NCBI RefSeq assembly: GCF_000718515.1
Contig: NZ_JNZS01000013.1
Location: 124,001 to 188,000 of the forward strand
Direction: 5' to 3'
From: Micromonospora parva
GTDB lineage: Bacteria > Actinomycetota > Actinomycetes > Mycobacteriales > Micromonosporaceae
DNA length: 64,000 bases
Of the stretch, positions 32,411 to 41,199 are shown in pieces. Below the pieces are notes generated by a model. It ran no database searches. It had not been told where the DNA came from and worked only from the letters and a program-made list of their open reading frames with translations. Each line of letters opens with the position of its first letter. Position 1 is the stretch's first letter. Made by a program: the position numbers and the translations under genes.

Positions 32411-33688
32411 TCATATGTTCAGCAGGCCGCCGTTGCGCTGGGCGTCATCCTTGATAGCGATGAGATTCGCGGAGACGTACGGGATGTTGTGTGTCTTGTG
32501 CCATTCGCTCGGGAAGTACGTGACCAACCGGGACGCCTGAAATCGGCATGTGATTTCAGGTACGAACCGAGAATATTTGACATCCGTGAAGTACCAGAAG
32601 GAGTTTTCGTTGTAGAAGGCCACATGCGTTGGATCCTGGTAGGCACCTCGACCGTCGGTGCTAGGGGTCAGCGACAACAGCATCCCGTTCGGTGCGAGCA
32701 ATCGGTACAACTCGTTGAACAGCGCGACCTTGTCCGGGATGTGTTCCAGGAAGTCCACCGCCCGAATGACCCCGACGCTGTTGTCCGGCAGGTCGACACC
32801 CTTCGTTATGTCGCAGACGATGTCGACACCCGAAGCGGCGTGGTAATCCAGACCGAGATACCCTTCCGGCTTGTTGTGGGCGGCGCCCAGGTCGAGTGCC
32901 AGGAGTCCCTGCCGCCGCGACCAGGCCAGCACATTGTGTTGAATGTTCCGGTCGTAGATCTCCACGGTGCGCTGCTGGATGCGGGCGTTGACATCCGGAA
33001 TGCGCTGCGTGTTCTTGGCGTGCATGCGCTGGAGGTACAGGCATTTCTGAATGTGATGGAACTCGCTCACCTGGTACATCCGAGCCATGAGGTCGGCGTC
33101 GTCCGCGACGTCGAGCGACTCGTCGTACCCGCCGACCTTCTCGTAGATGTCCCGGCGGAACGCCCGTACGTGGTTGGGCGCGTACCAGATGTAGCTCACG
33201 TTGTGCGGGGTCGGCGGCATCGCCCGGCAGACCAGCACCTCGCGGCCGTCCACCTTCTCGTCGTAGTGCCGCCAGCCGAACGAACTCGCGAAACGGTCCT
33301 CGGAGCGGCCGCCGTCCTCCTGGATCTGCGCGGTGTCGCTGTAGACGAACCCCACCTCCGGGTTCGCGTCGAAGGCATCGACGATCTCTTGCAGACAGTC
33401 GCTACTGAGCAGATCGTCGTCGTCCAGCTCGACCAGGATGTCGCCGGCAGCCTCGGCGCAGGCGTACCCCTTCACAGCGCCGACGCCGTTCAGGTTGTCC
33501 TGGACGATGAGCCGAATGCGATCGTCATGCCTCTCGGGCCGCCAACGCGACCCCTGATTGAGGATGACCACCCATTCCCAGTCGGTGAAAGTCTGGGCGA
33601 CGAGCGATTCGAAACACTCGTCGATGAAGCGAGTGCGGTTGCTCCCCGTGAAGACCGTTACGCGAGGTGTGCGCATGGAGCCAATCAC
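32411..33688 (-). CDS. Glycosyltransferase family 2-methyltransferase fusion
   Basis: A 425-aa two-domain cytoplasmic enzyme. Residues 7-230 are a GT-A fold: RVTVFTGSNRTRFIDECFESL, then the nucleotide-sugar/metal motif ELDDDDLLSS and a late YDESLDVADDADLMARM. Residues about 265-400 form an SAM-dependent methyltransferase (LALDLGAAHNKPEGYLGLD, VDFLEHIPD, YRLLAPNGMLLSLTP). GTG 33688 overlaps the stop of the TPR gene (GTGA), so the three-gene operon is coupled. It may attach and methylate a sugar on the collagen-like protein encoded upstream; this is inference. Confidence 0.85.
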   Translation of the reverse strand: MIGSMRTPRVTVFTGSNRTRFIDECFESLVAQTFTDWEWVVILNQGSRWRPERHDDRIRLIVQDNLNGVGAVKGYACAEAAGDILVELDDDDLLSSDCLQEIVDAFDANPEVGFVYSDTAQIQEDGGRSEDRFASSFGWRHYDEKVDGREVLVCRAMPPTPHNVSYIWYAPNHVRAFRRDIYEKVGGYDESLDVADDADLMARMYQVSEFHHIQKCLYLQRMHAKNTQRIPDVNARIQQRTVEIYDRNIQHNVLAWSRRQGLLALDLGAAHNKPEGYLGLDYHAASGVDIVCDITKGVDLPDNSVGVIRAVDFLEHIPDKVALFNELYRLLAPNGMLLSLTPSTDGRGAYQDPTHVAFYNENSFWYFTDVKYSRFVPEITCRFQASRLVTYFPSEWHKTHNIPYVSANLIAIKDDAQRNGGLLNI

Positions 33689-34302
33689 CTACCTGCCGGC
33701 GTCGAGGACCGCGTGGTAGGGGGCGTGCGGTACTTCGCAGGCACGGCTGAGCTGAGCCCCTTGTCCAGGCGGATCGCCGTCTTGAAGGCGTCCCGCGCCG
33801 CCGCGTCCTCACCGGACTGGGACAGCAGCATGCCCAGTCGTAGGTAGGCGGTCGACGACTTGTTGTCGATCGACACGATCTTGCGGTAGATGTCCATCGC
33901 CGTCGTCGGTGCCTTACCTTCCAGGGCGATGGCCTTGTTGTAGAGGGCCGGCTTGTAGTTGGCGTCGGCCGCCAGTGCCTTGTCGTAGTTGCTGATCGCC
34001 TCGTCGGCCTGATTGCGCGACTGGGCGATGTAGCCCAGGTTGAACCAGGCAAACTTGTTGTCGGCCTCGGCGTCCAGCAGCTTCTCGAAGGTGGCCTTCG
34101 CCGCGTCGAAGTCGCCGGCCTGGCCCTGCTCGAGACCGAGCTTCAGCAGATCAGCCGGCGTTTCGGTGCCACCGTTCGTCTTGTCGGTGTTGCCGGCGTT
34201 GTTCGTCTGTGGCTTCTCGGCAGGCTTGTCGCTGCATGCCGTGACACCGGTCAGCAGGACCGCACCGCAGGCGAGCGACCCGAGTATCTGACGCATGTTC
34301 AT
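33685..34302 (-). CDS. TPR lipoprotein
   Basis: A 205-aa exported protein. The signal peptide has a lipobox (VLLTGVTAC), followed by a Thr/Asn-rich linker and three to four tetratricopeptide repeats ([66 protein letters not shown]). ATG 34302 has GAGGAGGAG upstream and overlaps the collagen gene stop (ATGA), so its translation depends on that gene. TPR lipoproteins usually scaffold assembly of surface structures. Position between fibre gene and glycosyltransferase suggests an assembly role. Confidence 0.88.
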   Translation of the reverse strand: MNMRQILGSLACGAVLLTGVTACSDKPAEKPQTNNAGNTDKTNGGTETPADLLKLGLEQGQAGDFDAAKATFEKLLDAEADNKFAWFNLGYIAQSRNQADEAISNYDKALAADANYKPALYNKAIALEGKAPTTAMDIYRKIVSIDNKSSTAYLRLGMLLSQSGEDAAARDAFKTAIRLDKGLSSAVPAKYRTPPTTRSSTPAGR

Positions 34303-36218
34303 TTCTCCTCCTCGACGACAACGGGGCGGTTCGGCCTGCTGTTCGTCCGGTTGGCCTCGCTACTGTTGGACGTCGCGCGGTCCGACGTCTCGGACGGAGC
34401 CCCCAACATCAGCGGTGTGGCGAGTGAAATGCAGGAGACCCAGATGTCGGCGCCCCCGCCGGTAAAGGTGAACTGGTAGCCGCTGGTCGTGAGTGGCTGG
34501 ATGAGCACGGGGTTCACTCCTGCACCCGATAGCTGATATCCGGTTCCGACAGCGATATCTCCCGGCTCACAGCCGAAATCGACGGGGGTGTCTGCGATCA
34601 CGGTCAGCGGACCCTGGATGTAGGCGGCCTGGATTCCGTTGCCCGCCACGCCCTGCGCGCCTTGGGCGCCCTGCGCGCCCTGCGCACCTTGGGCGCCTTG
34701 GAAACCTTGAGCGCCGGTGGCGCCTTGGGCGCCTGTGTCACCTTGTGGGCCTTGGGCACCGGTGGCGCCTTGGAAGCCCTGGACCCCTTGGGCCCCTGCG
34801 TCGCCCTGTGGGCCTTGGGGGCCGGTGGCGCCTTGGGCGCCTGTGTCACCTTGTGGGCCGCCTTGTGCGCCTTGTGCGCCTGCATCGCCCTGTGGGCCTT
34901 GGGGGCCGGTGGCGCCTTGGGCGCCTGCATCGCCTTGCGCGCCTTGAGCGCCGGTGGCGCCTTGAGCGCCTGCATCGCCCTGTGGGCCTTGAGCGCCGGT
35001 GGCGCCTTGAGCGCCTGCATCGCCTTGCGCGCCTTGGAAGCCTTGTGCGCCTGCGGCTCCCTGTGGGCCTTGGGGGCCGGTGGCGCCTTGGGCGCCTGCA
35101 TCGCCCTGTGGGCCTTGAGCGCCGGTGGCGCCTTGAGCGCCTGCATCGCCTTGCGCGCCTTGAGCGCCTGCATCGCCTTGCGCGCCTTGGAAGCCTTGTG
35201 CGCCTGCAGCTCCCTGTGGGCCTTGGGGGCCGGTGGCCCCCTGTGCGCCTGCATCGCCTTGGGCGCCTTGGGCACCTGCGTCGCCTTGTGGGCCTTGGGG
35301 ACCGGTGGCGCCTTGAGCGCCCGCGTCACCTTGAGCGCCGGTGGCGCCCTGTGAACCCTGAGCGCCGGTGGCGCCCTGAGCCCCTGCATCGCCTTGGGGG
35401 CCGGTGGCGCCTTGTGCGCCTGCGTCGCCTTGTGCGCCTTGGAAGCCTTGGGCGCCGGTGGCACCTTGGGCGCCCGCATCACCCTGAGCGCCTTGAACGC
35501 CTGCGTCGCCTTGGGCACCGGTGGCGCCTTGGAAACCCTGAGTACCTTGGGCGCCCGAGTCGCCCTGTGCGCCCTGTGCGCCTGCGTCACCCTGCGGGCC
35601 TTGAGCCCCGGTGGCGCCTTGAGCGCCTGCGTCACCCTGAGCGCCTTGAGCGCCCGGCACGCCGGTGGCGCCCTGAGCGCCTTGGAAGCCTTGAGCGCCT
35701 TGGGCGCCTGTGTTGCCCTGGGCGCCTTGGGCGCCTGTGTTGCCTTGAGCGCCCTGGCTGCCCGCTTCGCCTTGGAATCCCTGTGCGCCTTGAGCGCCTG
35801 CGTCGCCCTGGGCACCCTGAGCACCGTGAGCGCCCGCGTCGCCTTGAGCGCCCTGAGGGCCTTGGGGGCCTTGCTTGCCGTGCGGGTAGTCGTCCTTGTC
35901 CTTGTCGTGACCGCCCCAGGGGCTCTGCCAGCCCTGCGGACCGTAGTCCGGTTGCCCGTCGGGGTACTGGTCCCACGAATCGTCGGGCCCGTCGCTGTCT
36001 TGGCGGACCGTTGACCAGGATGAGGGCCACGCGCCGAGTTGGCCATGCGGGCCGGGCGTACCGATGTGTACGTCCTGTGCGGACGGCTTCGCTTCCACCG
36101 GTTGCGCTGCGGCTGCGGGCCCACCCGTCATTCCGACTACCAGTAGGGCGGAACTCAGCCCTGAAGCCGCCCGGGCATGGTTCAGCCGCCGCCGCCGCAG
36201 CCGTCGGTTGTTGCTCAT
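34299..36218 (-). CDS. Secreted collagen-like protein
   Basis: A 639-aa protein. Residues 1-38 are a signal peptide with Arg-rich n-region and AAAA cleavage region. Residues about 39-112 are a polar linker rich in Asp, Trp and Pro. Residues about 114-525 are Gly-X-Y repeats, about 137 triplets dominated by [12 protein letters not shown] and GFQ, with one phase break (AQGGPQG). A C-terminal beta-type domain ([19 protein letters not shown] ... [10 protein letters not shown]) has one Cys in each half, suggesting a trimerisation domain as in BclA-type proteins. GGAGGGG precedes ATG 36218. It is the first gene of the coupled operon. Confidence 0.92.
   Translation of the reverse strand: MSNNRRLRRRRLNHARAASGLSSALLVVGMTGGPAAAAQPVEAKPSAQDVHIGTPGPHGQLGAWPSSWSTVRQDSDGPDDSWDQYPDGQPDYGPQGWQSPWGGHDKDKDDYPHGKQGPQGPQGAQGDAGAHGAQGAQGDAGAQGAQGFQGEAGSQGAQGNTGAQGAQGNTGAQGAQGFQGAQGATGVPGAQGAQGDAGAQGATGAQGPQGDAGAQGAQGDSGAQGTQGFQGATGAQGDAGVQGAQGDAGAQGATGAQGFQGAQGDAGAQGATGPQGDAGAQGATGAQGSQGATGAQGDAGAQGATGPQGPQGDAGAQGAQGDAGAQGATGPQGPQGAAGAQGFQGAQGDAGAQGAQGDAGAQGATGAQGPQGDAGAQGATGPQGPQGAAGAQGFQGAQGDAGAQGATGAQGPQGDAGAQGATGAQGAQGDAGAQGATGPQGPQGDAGAQGAQGGPQGDTGAQGATGPQGPQGDAGAQGVQGFQGATGAQGPQGDTGAQGATGAQGFQGAQGAQGAQGAQGAQGVAGNGIQAAYIQGPLTVIADTPVDFGCEPGDIAVGTGYQLSGAGVNPVLIQPLTTSGYQFTFTGGGADIWVSCISLATPLMLGAPSETSDRATSNSSEANRTNSRPNRPVVVEEEK
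34644..35880 (-). repeat. 1.2-kb collagen-type coding repeat
   Basis: Tandem 9-bp-based repeats encoding Gly-X-Y, organised in higher-order blocks of roughly 27-45 bp (for example [12 protein letters not shown]). Near-identical blocks recur at 34790-34860, 34890-34960 and 35030-35110. Such DNA is prone to slippage and copy-number change. It creates long open frames in all six readings, none of them real genes. Confidence 0.9.
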
Positions 36219-36532
36219 GACCCCTCCAGAGCCACCCCGGATACACCCAGAGCTACCTACTAGTCACTCGCCGCTATTGGCGGGCGAGTTGTAGCGTATT
36301 CGACCCATTGGTCGGTCGAGGGGGGTTTTGGTGGCACCTAGATACATTTAGAAGAATGCGGAACTTACTTACGATCAGGGCATAGGCCCTGGCCACCGCG
36401 TTGCGGGCCGCCCATTCCAAGGACTCGTCACGTCGGGGGCGGCTCACCGCCGCACCCGCAGGTCGCGGTAGGCGTCACGCTCCTGCTGGGGAAGCGCCAC
36501 CGTGCGAACGACGTCGCGAGGAGGCCTCGGCG
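36219..36532 (-). other. 314-bp gap upstream of the collagen operon
   Basis: No gene is supported. About 36230-36400 is clearly AT-richer than the rest of the window (ACATTTAGAAGAATGCGG, TTACTTACGATCAGG) and probably carries the operon promoter. A small palindrome CGACC-CATT-GGTCG lies near 36302-36315. I cannot place a confident -35/-10 pair. Confidence 0.5.
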
Positions 36533-37408
36533 TCAGCCTCGCGTCTCTCGCCCCGGCGTTGACCCCGCGAGTGCGGCGGCCACCCGGAGCGCCTCGCGTC
36601 GGCCCTGGTCGCGGGCTGCGGCTACGAGCGCGGGCACGACGGATCGGTCCATCACGCCGGTCCCCTGCGCTCGTCTGGAGGCTTGGTCGCGAAGCAGCAA
36701 CTCCACCCGGCGGCCCGTGCCCAGCGCGGCTCGCTGCTTCTCGATGCGCGCCCACGGCCCGATCGCGGCGGTGCTCGGCGCGAGGGCGATGACCGGGCCG
36801 TTTCCGGGGGCGAGGTCGAGGTTGAGGGTCGACCGCATGCCGCCATCCATGTAGCGGTGGGCGCCGATGGCAACCGGGGCGGCCGAGATCGGCATGGCGC
36901 AGCTCGCGGCGACAGCGTCCACCAGGGGTACGCCGTCGTGCCTGGTGAATGTGCGGCTGGCGCCCGTCCCGGTGTCGACGGCCACGATGCGAAGGTCGGC
37001 GTCGTCCCGCCAGGCGTGGTCGGGCAGTCGAGCCTCGGCTATCCGGCGCTGCCGGGACGGGTCGTCGATGCGTGCGGCGAGGGCGAGCCGGCCGAGGCGG
37101 CGAGCGGCCTGCTCGGGGCTGCGCGCGAACAGTTGTGCCCGGGCGAGCCGAAGCAGGTCGAGCAGGCGCAGGGCGGGTGAGGTCTCGTGGGCGACGCCGC
37201 CGCGCTGTCGCTCGAAGAGTTCCGCCAGGGGGGTGCCGCTGGCGATCTGGGCACCCACGACGGCACCGGAGCTGGTGCCGATGAGGACTGCCTCCGGGGT
37301 CACGGTCACCCCCTCGTCGGCAAGCCCGGCGAGGATGCCGACCTCCCAGGCGATGCCAGCTACTCCACCGCCACCGAGCACCCAGACAGGCCGCGCGTCG
37401 TCCGTCAT
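36533..37408 (-). CDS. Patatin-like phospholipase
   Basis: A 291-aa cytoplasmic Ser-Asp dyad hydrolase. It has the oxyanion hole GGGGVAG, the nucleophile elbow GTSSG and the Asp motif MDGGM, in the normal order and spacing. The family removes acyl chains from lipids. ATG 37408 follows GAGG with 6 nt spacing; another ATG at 37420 is possible. The C-terminus is Ala/Arg-rich. No linked partner genes suggest a specific substrate. There is no signal peptide. Confidence 0.88.
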   Translation of the reverse strand: MTDDARPVWVLGGGGVAGIAWEVGILAGLADEGVTVTPEAVLIGTSSGAVVGAQIASGTPLAELFERQRGGVAHETSPALRLLDLLRLARAQLFARSPEQAARRLGRLALAARIDDPSRQRRIAEARLPDHAWRDDADLRIVAVDTGTGASRTFTRHDGVPLVDAVAASCAMPISAAPVAIGAHRYMDGGMRSTLNLDLAPGNGPVIALAPSTAAIGPWARIEKQRAALGTGRRVELLLRDQASRRAQGTGVMDRSVVPALVAAARDQGRREALRVAAALAGSTPGRETRG

Positions 37409-37495
37409 CAGTCGCCTCATTCGGTGGAATACTGCTAACGCTGTACGCAGTTGAGGCTAACAGTGGTGACTGTGGATCGACAACGGGTGCGGTGC

Positions 37496-38140
37496 TCAGG
37501 GTTCCCGTCGGCCGACGATGGTTCCGCCGAGTCGGCTCTCCGCCGAGGTGACGGTGGTCTGCGAGTCGACGGTGAACCCGTGCTGACGTAGCCAGGCCGC
37601 TACCTGGGCTGGCTGCCGACGATGGACGTGCACGTTCATCGGGTGGCCGCCGTAGCCCTCCGTCTTGAGGGTCGTCTCGTCGCCCACGTGGAACCCGAGC
37701 AGCAGGGGGCCACCGGGGCGGATCACCCGCCGGAAATGCGCGAACACGGAGTCGATCTGGTCGTCGGGGATGTGGATGAGGGAGTACCAGGCGACCACGC
37801 CAACGACCGAGTCATCGGCCAGGTCGAGGTCGGTCATCGAGCCGACCTCGAACCTCAGCTCAGGGTGATCACGGCGGGCCACCTCGATCATCCCGGGCGA
37901 GAGATCGATCCCGAAGGCGTCGACGCCGAGCGTGTGCAGGTGGGCGGTGATGCGACCCGTCCCGCAGCCCACATCAGCGACCGGCCCGCCGCCGGCAGCC
38001 CGCACGAGATCGGCGAACGACGTCAGCGCGGCTCGTTCGTGCGGTGCCTGGGCCAGCAGGTCGCGTACCAGACGCGCGTAGCTGACCGCGACCGTGTCGT
38101 AGGAGGTGCGGGTCTCCGACAGCCAGTCGTCTGCGGTCAC
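37496..38140 (-). CDS. Class I SAM-dependent methyltransferase
   Basis: A 214-aa enzyme. Motif I GPVADVGCGTGRITAHL, motif II GIDLSPGMIEVARRDHP, then SMTDLDLADDSVVGVVAWYSLIHIP and RVIRPGGPLLLGFHVGD give a complete SAM-binding fold. Two adjacent GTG codons can start; the one at 38140 sits 7 nt after TAGCGT, the leaderless spacing. Substrate unknown. It is divergent from the VOC gene. Similar small-molecule methyltransferases are frequent in actinobacteria. Confidence 0.85.
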   Translation of the reverse strand: MTADDWLSETRTSYDTVAVSYARLVRDLLAQAPHERAALTSFADLVRAAGGGPVADVGCGTGRITAHLHTLGVDAFGIDLSPGMIEVARRDHPELRFEVGSMTDLDLADDSVVGVVAWYSLIHIPDDQIDSVFAHFRRVIRPGGPLLLGFHVGDETTLKTEGYGGHPMNVHVHRRQPAQVAAWLRQHGFTVDSQTTVTSAESRLGGTIVGRREP

Positions 38141-38147
38141 CACGCCA

Positions 38148-38153
38148 ACGCTA
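38148..38153 (-). promoter_or_regulatory. -10 element of the methyltransferase gene
   Basis: TAGCGT on the minus strand, 7 nt before GTG 38140. Confidence 0.45.
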
Positions 38154-38207
38154 GTTGAGCTACACACTGATGGCTGGCCGTGCCCGACCGACAGTTTGGA
38201 GGCGTCC

Positions 38208-38615
38208 ATGACTTCCGCACCGGTGATCCTGAGTCTTCCCATCTCGGACCGCGCTACCTCCTACCGCTTCTATCGCGACGGACTCGGCCTCGACGCCGTG
38301 GGCGAGTTGGCCGACGACGGCATTCCCGAACCGTTGCAGTTCGTGGTCAACGACGGGCTGCGGCTGATGCTCATCCCGACCGGCGGCTTCGGCTGGGTGA
38401 TCGGCCGGCACGAGGTCGCCCCGAGGGGTCAGAGCGAATGCCTGCTCAACCTCGGTGTCGCCTCGCCGGCCGACGTGGACGCGCTCGTCGGGCGGGCGCG
38501 CACCGCCGGTGCCGAGATCATCACCGAGACGGCAGCGCATCCCTGGGCGTACGCGGGCGTCTTCGCGGACCCGGATGGTCACTTGTGGATGGTGACCGCC
38601 GACTCGGAGTCCTGA
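38208..38615 (+). CDS. VOC-superfamily protein (glyoxalase/bleomycin-resistance type)
   Basis: A 135-aa protein with the two beta-alpha-beta-beta-beta modules: PVILSLPISDRATSYRFYRDGLGLDAVGE and DVDALVGRARTAGAEIITET ... FADPDGHLWMV. ATG 38208 has GGAGG 5 nt upstream. The closing FADPDGHLWM carries the usual metal-ligand region. Function may be lyase, dioxygenase or drug binding; nothing here discriminates. The next gene follows after 31 nt. Confidence 0.85.
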   Translation: MTSAPVILSLPISDRATSYRFYRDGLGLDAVGELADDGIPEPLQFVVNDGLRLMLIPTGGFGWVIGRHEVAPRGQSECLLNLGVASPADVDALVGRARTAGAEIITETAAHPWAYAGVFADPDGHLWMVTADSES

Positions 38616-38634
38616 AACCGTCGGTGGTGGTGGT

Positions 38635-38640
38635 TACGGT
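38635..38640 (+). promoter_or_regulatory. -10 element of the DUF4240 gene
   Basis: TACGGT with 6 nt to GTG 38647; leaderless-type spacing. Confidence 0.5.
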
Positions 38641-38646
38641 CCGACG

Positions 38647-39201
38647 GTGACCGTGACCACCGATGCCCCCGGGACGCTGCCCACCCCTGCCGACGAGGCC
38701 CGACTGTGGGCACTCATCGAGGCGGCCTGGGCCGAGTTGGGCGCCGAGCCCCTGGCGCTGCGGCAGGCCCTCATCCACCGCGACCCCGCCGATGACGACG
38801 ACGGCGACGGCGACGGGCCGGCCTACGCCATCGACGCCTGGCTGGACGCGTTCCTGGACCGTCTCGGGCACCTGACCGCCGAGCTGACCGGGCAGGAGCT
38901 GACCGATCTCGACCGGGTGGTGGAGCGCAAGCTGCACGACATCGACCGGGAGGACATCCACGAGGTGACCGACGGCTCCGACGACGGTTTCCTCTACGCG
39001 CGAGGGTTCATCGTCGCCCTGGGGCGGGCGTACTACGAGGCGGTCCGCGCCAACCCCGCGATGGCGCTGCCGGACGCCGACTGCGAAGGGATGTGCTACC
39101 TGTTCGCGCACCTGCACAACGATCGGTTCGGTTCGTGGCCGGAGACCGGCTCCGGGATCTCCCGGGAGTCGTTCGGCAACCGGGCCGGCTGGTCGGCCTG
39201 A
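38647..39201 (+). CDS. DUF4240-like protein
   Basis: A 184-aa acidic protein. ARLWALIEAAWAELG at the start and the helix LDAFLDRLGHLTAELTGQELTDLDRVVERKL match the DUF4240 pattern, followed by DGFLYARGFIVALGRAYYEAV and a C-terminal YLFAHLHNDRFG. An acidic run (DDDDGDGDG) interrupts the N-terminal part. No enzymatic motif is known for the family; members often appear in accessory regions. GTG 38647 is supported by TACGGT 6 nt upstream. Confidence 0.7.
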   Translation: MTVTTDAPGTLPTPADEARLWALIEAAWAELGAEPLALRQALIHRDPADDDDGDGDGPAYAIDAWLDAFLDRLGHLTAELTGQELTDLDRVVERKLHDIDREDIHEVTDGSDDGFLYARGFIVALGRAYYEAVRANPAMALPDADCEGMCYLFAHLHNDRFGSWPETGSGISRESFGNRAGWSA

Positions 39202-39286
39202 GCGTCATCGTCGGAATAGGCCCCGGTCCGGCCACACCGGTGGGAGATCCGCCGGCACGAGACGGCAGGTGGCCCTGAGGCGCGGT

Positions 39287-39292
39287 TAGCAT
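39287..39292 (+). promoter_or_regulatory. -10 element of the 39299 gene
   Basis: TAGCAT with 6 nt to ATG 39299; leaderless-type spacing. Confidence 0.5.
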
Positions 39293-39298
39293 CCGTCC

Positions 39299-39910
39299 AT
39301 GACTACGGGGGTTTCAGCAACGACGGTCCGACCAGGGCGGCGCGTCGTCGTCGCGTCCAGCGTGCTGCTGGGGCTGAGTGGTCTCGCCCGGCTCGCGCAG
39401 GTGGCGGCCGAGGCCGTTCGGGAGAACACCTACCTGAGGGCACACGAGCAGGTGGGCACGCCGAGTGGCTTCGCTGCCCCGCCGATGGTGTTCCTCATTG
39501 GTGTCGGCCTGGTCGTGGCGTTGACCGCCCTTGTCGTGCTGGCGCTGGCGCTGGCCAATCTGGCCGGTCGGAACTGGACCCGGATCGTCACCTGGGTTGT
39601 CGGCGGCGTGACGGTGGCGGTGTCGGCCGGTTGGCTGTTCATCTTCACCGTTCCGGGCGGCGACGATATCCCGCAGAGTCCTGACGCGAGTCGGGTCGAG
39701 GAGGTCGCCGCTCAACTGATGCCCGGGTGGGCCGAGCCGCTCAGCACCGCGGCGGGGTTCGTGGCGTCGCCCGCACTCCTGATCGCCCTCGTCCTGCTGG
39801 CACTCCCACCCGCCAACGCCTTCTTCCGATGGCGTGGCGGGGTGCAGGATCCGCCGTATCCGGCCGGGTCCACCCGGCCTGACGGCGGGCGTGTTCCCCA
39901 GCAGCTCTAG
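39299..39910 (+). CDS. Four-segment membrane protein, unknown function
   Basis: A 203-aa integral membrane protein with hydrophobic segments near residues 18-35, 62-88 (VFLIGVGLVVALTALVVLAL), 96-117 and 155-178. An extracytoplasmic loop carries DIPQSPDASRVEEVAAQLMPGW. The tail is Pro-rich and polar. I do not recognise the family. The ATG is supported by TAGCAT 6 nt upstream rather than by a ribosome site. It is convergent with the PPOX gene, 13 nt apart. Confidence 0.7.
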   Translation: MTTGVSATTVRPGRRVVVASSVLLGLSGLARLAQVAAEAVRENTYLRAHEQVGTPSGFAAPPMVFLIGVGLVVALTALVVLALALANLAGRNWTRIVTWVVGGVTVAVSAGWLFIFTVPGGDDIPQSPDASRVEEVAAQLMPGWAEPLSTAAGFVASPALLIALVLLALPPANAFFRWRGGVQDPPYPAGSTRPDGGRVPQQL

Positions 39911-39923
39911 GTCGGCGGCGGGA

Positions 39924-40541
39924 TCAGACGTAGATTTTCGTGGCGTACTCCGGGCCGTAGTGCCGCTCCAGGTCCTCCAGGGTCTCCGCCGGTGCCTCGA
40001 CCTCCTTGATCAGGCGGGCGCGGGACGGCAACACCTCGGGCTGCCAGGTCTCCGGCCGCCACAGCTCGGACCGCAGGAACGCCTTCGCGCAGTGGTAGAA
40101 GATCTGCTCGATCTCCACCACCACGGCGAGCACCGGCCGGTGCCCCTTGACCACCATGTCGTCGAACCAGGGCGCGTCGCTGACCAGGCGGGCCCGCCCG
40201 TTGATCCGCAGCGTGTCGGTCCGGCCGGGGATCAGGAAGAGCAACCCGACGTGCGGGTTGTCAAGGATGTTGCGGTAGCCGTCGGCCCGCCGGTTGCCGG
40301 GCCGCTCCGGCAGCGCGATGGTCGTGTCGTCCAGCACCAGGGCGAACCCGGCCGGGTCGCCCTTGGGTGAGACGTCGCAGGTGCCGTCCGCGCCGGCAGT
40401 GGCCATCAGACAGAACGGCGAGGCGCCCAGCCACTCGCGGTCCCGTTGGTGCAGGCGGGGGCGGTCCTTGCTGGCGGCCCGTGGGTGCGGCACGCCGAGC
40501 AGCTCGCGCAACTCCTCATGAGTGGTGATCTCCACCGTCAC
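39924..40541 (-). CDS. PPOX-type FMN flavoprotein (MSMEG_1061-like)
   Basis: A 205-aa protein of the pyridoxamine-phosphate oxidase fold. It has SPFCLMATAGADGTCDVSPKGDPAGF for FMN binding, PERPGNRRADGYRNILDNPHVGLLFLIPG, and TLRINGRARLV, the features of the MSMEG_1061-type FMN-dependent group. These proteins bind FMN or F420 and reduce or oxidise small molecules. GTG 40541 follows GGGAGGATC. It is divergent from the DUF2231-Hsp20 pair. Confidence 0.85.
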   Translation of the reverse strand: MTVEITTHEELRELLGVPHPRAASKDRPRLHQRDREWLGASPFCLMATAGADGTCDVSPKGDPAGFALVLDDTTIALPERPGNRRADGYRNILDNPHVGLLFLIPGRTDTLRINGRARLVSDAPWFDDMVVKGHRPVLAVVVEIEQIFYHCAKAFLRSELWRPETWQPEVLPSRARLIKEVEAPAETLEDLERHYGPEYATKIYV

Positions 40542-40638
40542 GTCGATCCTCCCTCGACCGTTGAGCCGGTGGCGGGTACCACCATTCGTCAGCCTAGGCC
40601 GCCGTGACCAGCGCGAGGTTTGCGCCGGACAGCGTTGG

Positions 40639-40654
40639 GTACGGCCCGCCGTAC
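40639..40654. promoter_or_regulatory. Palindrome upstream of the DUF2231-Hsp20 pair
   Basis: Perfect inverted repeat GTACGGC-CC-GCCGTAC, 42 nt before ATG 40696. A plausible operator for a repressor of this small stress-type operon; the binding protein is unknown. Confidence 0.4.
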
Positions 40655-40695
40655 GAGAGCGTCGCGCAGTGCAGCCGATCAGTGGAGGCCGGGAG

Positions 40696-41199
40696 ATGGA
40701 GAGCCGACTCAAGGTGCTGGGCCACCCGGTCCACCCGATGCTGGTCATGTTTCCGGTCGCGCTGCTGGCCACGGCGGTGCTCTTCGATGTGGTGGACACC
40801 GTCGGTGGTCCCGACTTCCTCGGCGAGGTCGCGTACTGGAACATCACCGTCGGTCTGATCGGCGGCCTGCTCGCCGCGGCGGCCGGCTCGTTCGACCTGC
40901 TGGCGATCCCGACCGGCACCCGCGCCAAGCGGGTGGGTCTGCTGCACGCTGGCGCCAACGTCGCGGTGATCCTGCTCTTCGCGGCGATCTGGGTGGTCCG
41001 GCTCAACGCCGATTCCCGCGCCGCTGGCGGCGCGTTGCTCGTCGTCGAGGTGGTCGCGCTGGCGATCCTCGGCATCAGTGCGTGGCTCGGTGGTGAGCTG
41101 GTCGACCGGCTCGGTGTTGGCGTCGACAGCGACGCCGGCCTGGACGCGTCCAGCTCGCTGCGGCCGCCGGCGGCCACCCAGCGGATCGGAGAGGTGTGA
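40696..41199 (+). CDS. DUF2231 membrane protein
   Basis: A 167-aa protein with four membrane segments. The signature is at the N-terminus (LKVLGHPVHPMLVMFPVALLATAVLFDV), the two-His motif of DUF2231, often proposed to bind haem or metal. Later segments are GLIGGLLAAAAGSFDLLAIP and VAVILLFAAIWVV. ATG 40696 is preceded by GGAGG-type sequence. The stop overlaps the Hsp20 start by one base, so the two are co-translated. Confidence 0.85.
   Translation: MESRLKVLGHPVHPMLVMFPVALLATAVLFDVVDTVGGPDFLGEVAYWNITVGLIGGLLAAAAGSFDLLAIPTGTRAKRVGLLHAGANVAVILLFAAIWVVRLNADSRAAGGALLVVEVVALAILGISAWLGGELVDRLGVGVDSDAGLDASSSLRPPAATQRIGEV

Noticed and set aside
31865..33847. Plus-strand open frame of about 660 codons across the glycosyltransferase gene
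   Set aside because: Shadow of the GT2-methyltransferase gene on the minus strand.
34644..35880. CRISPR array in the collagen region
   Set aside because: The repeats are contiguous, in-frame multiples of 9 bp with no unique spacers, and there are no cas genes.
34604..36124. Alternative frames of the collagen repeat, giving Lys/Ala-rich or Arg/Leu-rich proteins
   Set aside because: These arise from the 9-bp periodicity; only the Gly-X-Y frame has a signal peptide, a ribosome site and a folded C-terminus.
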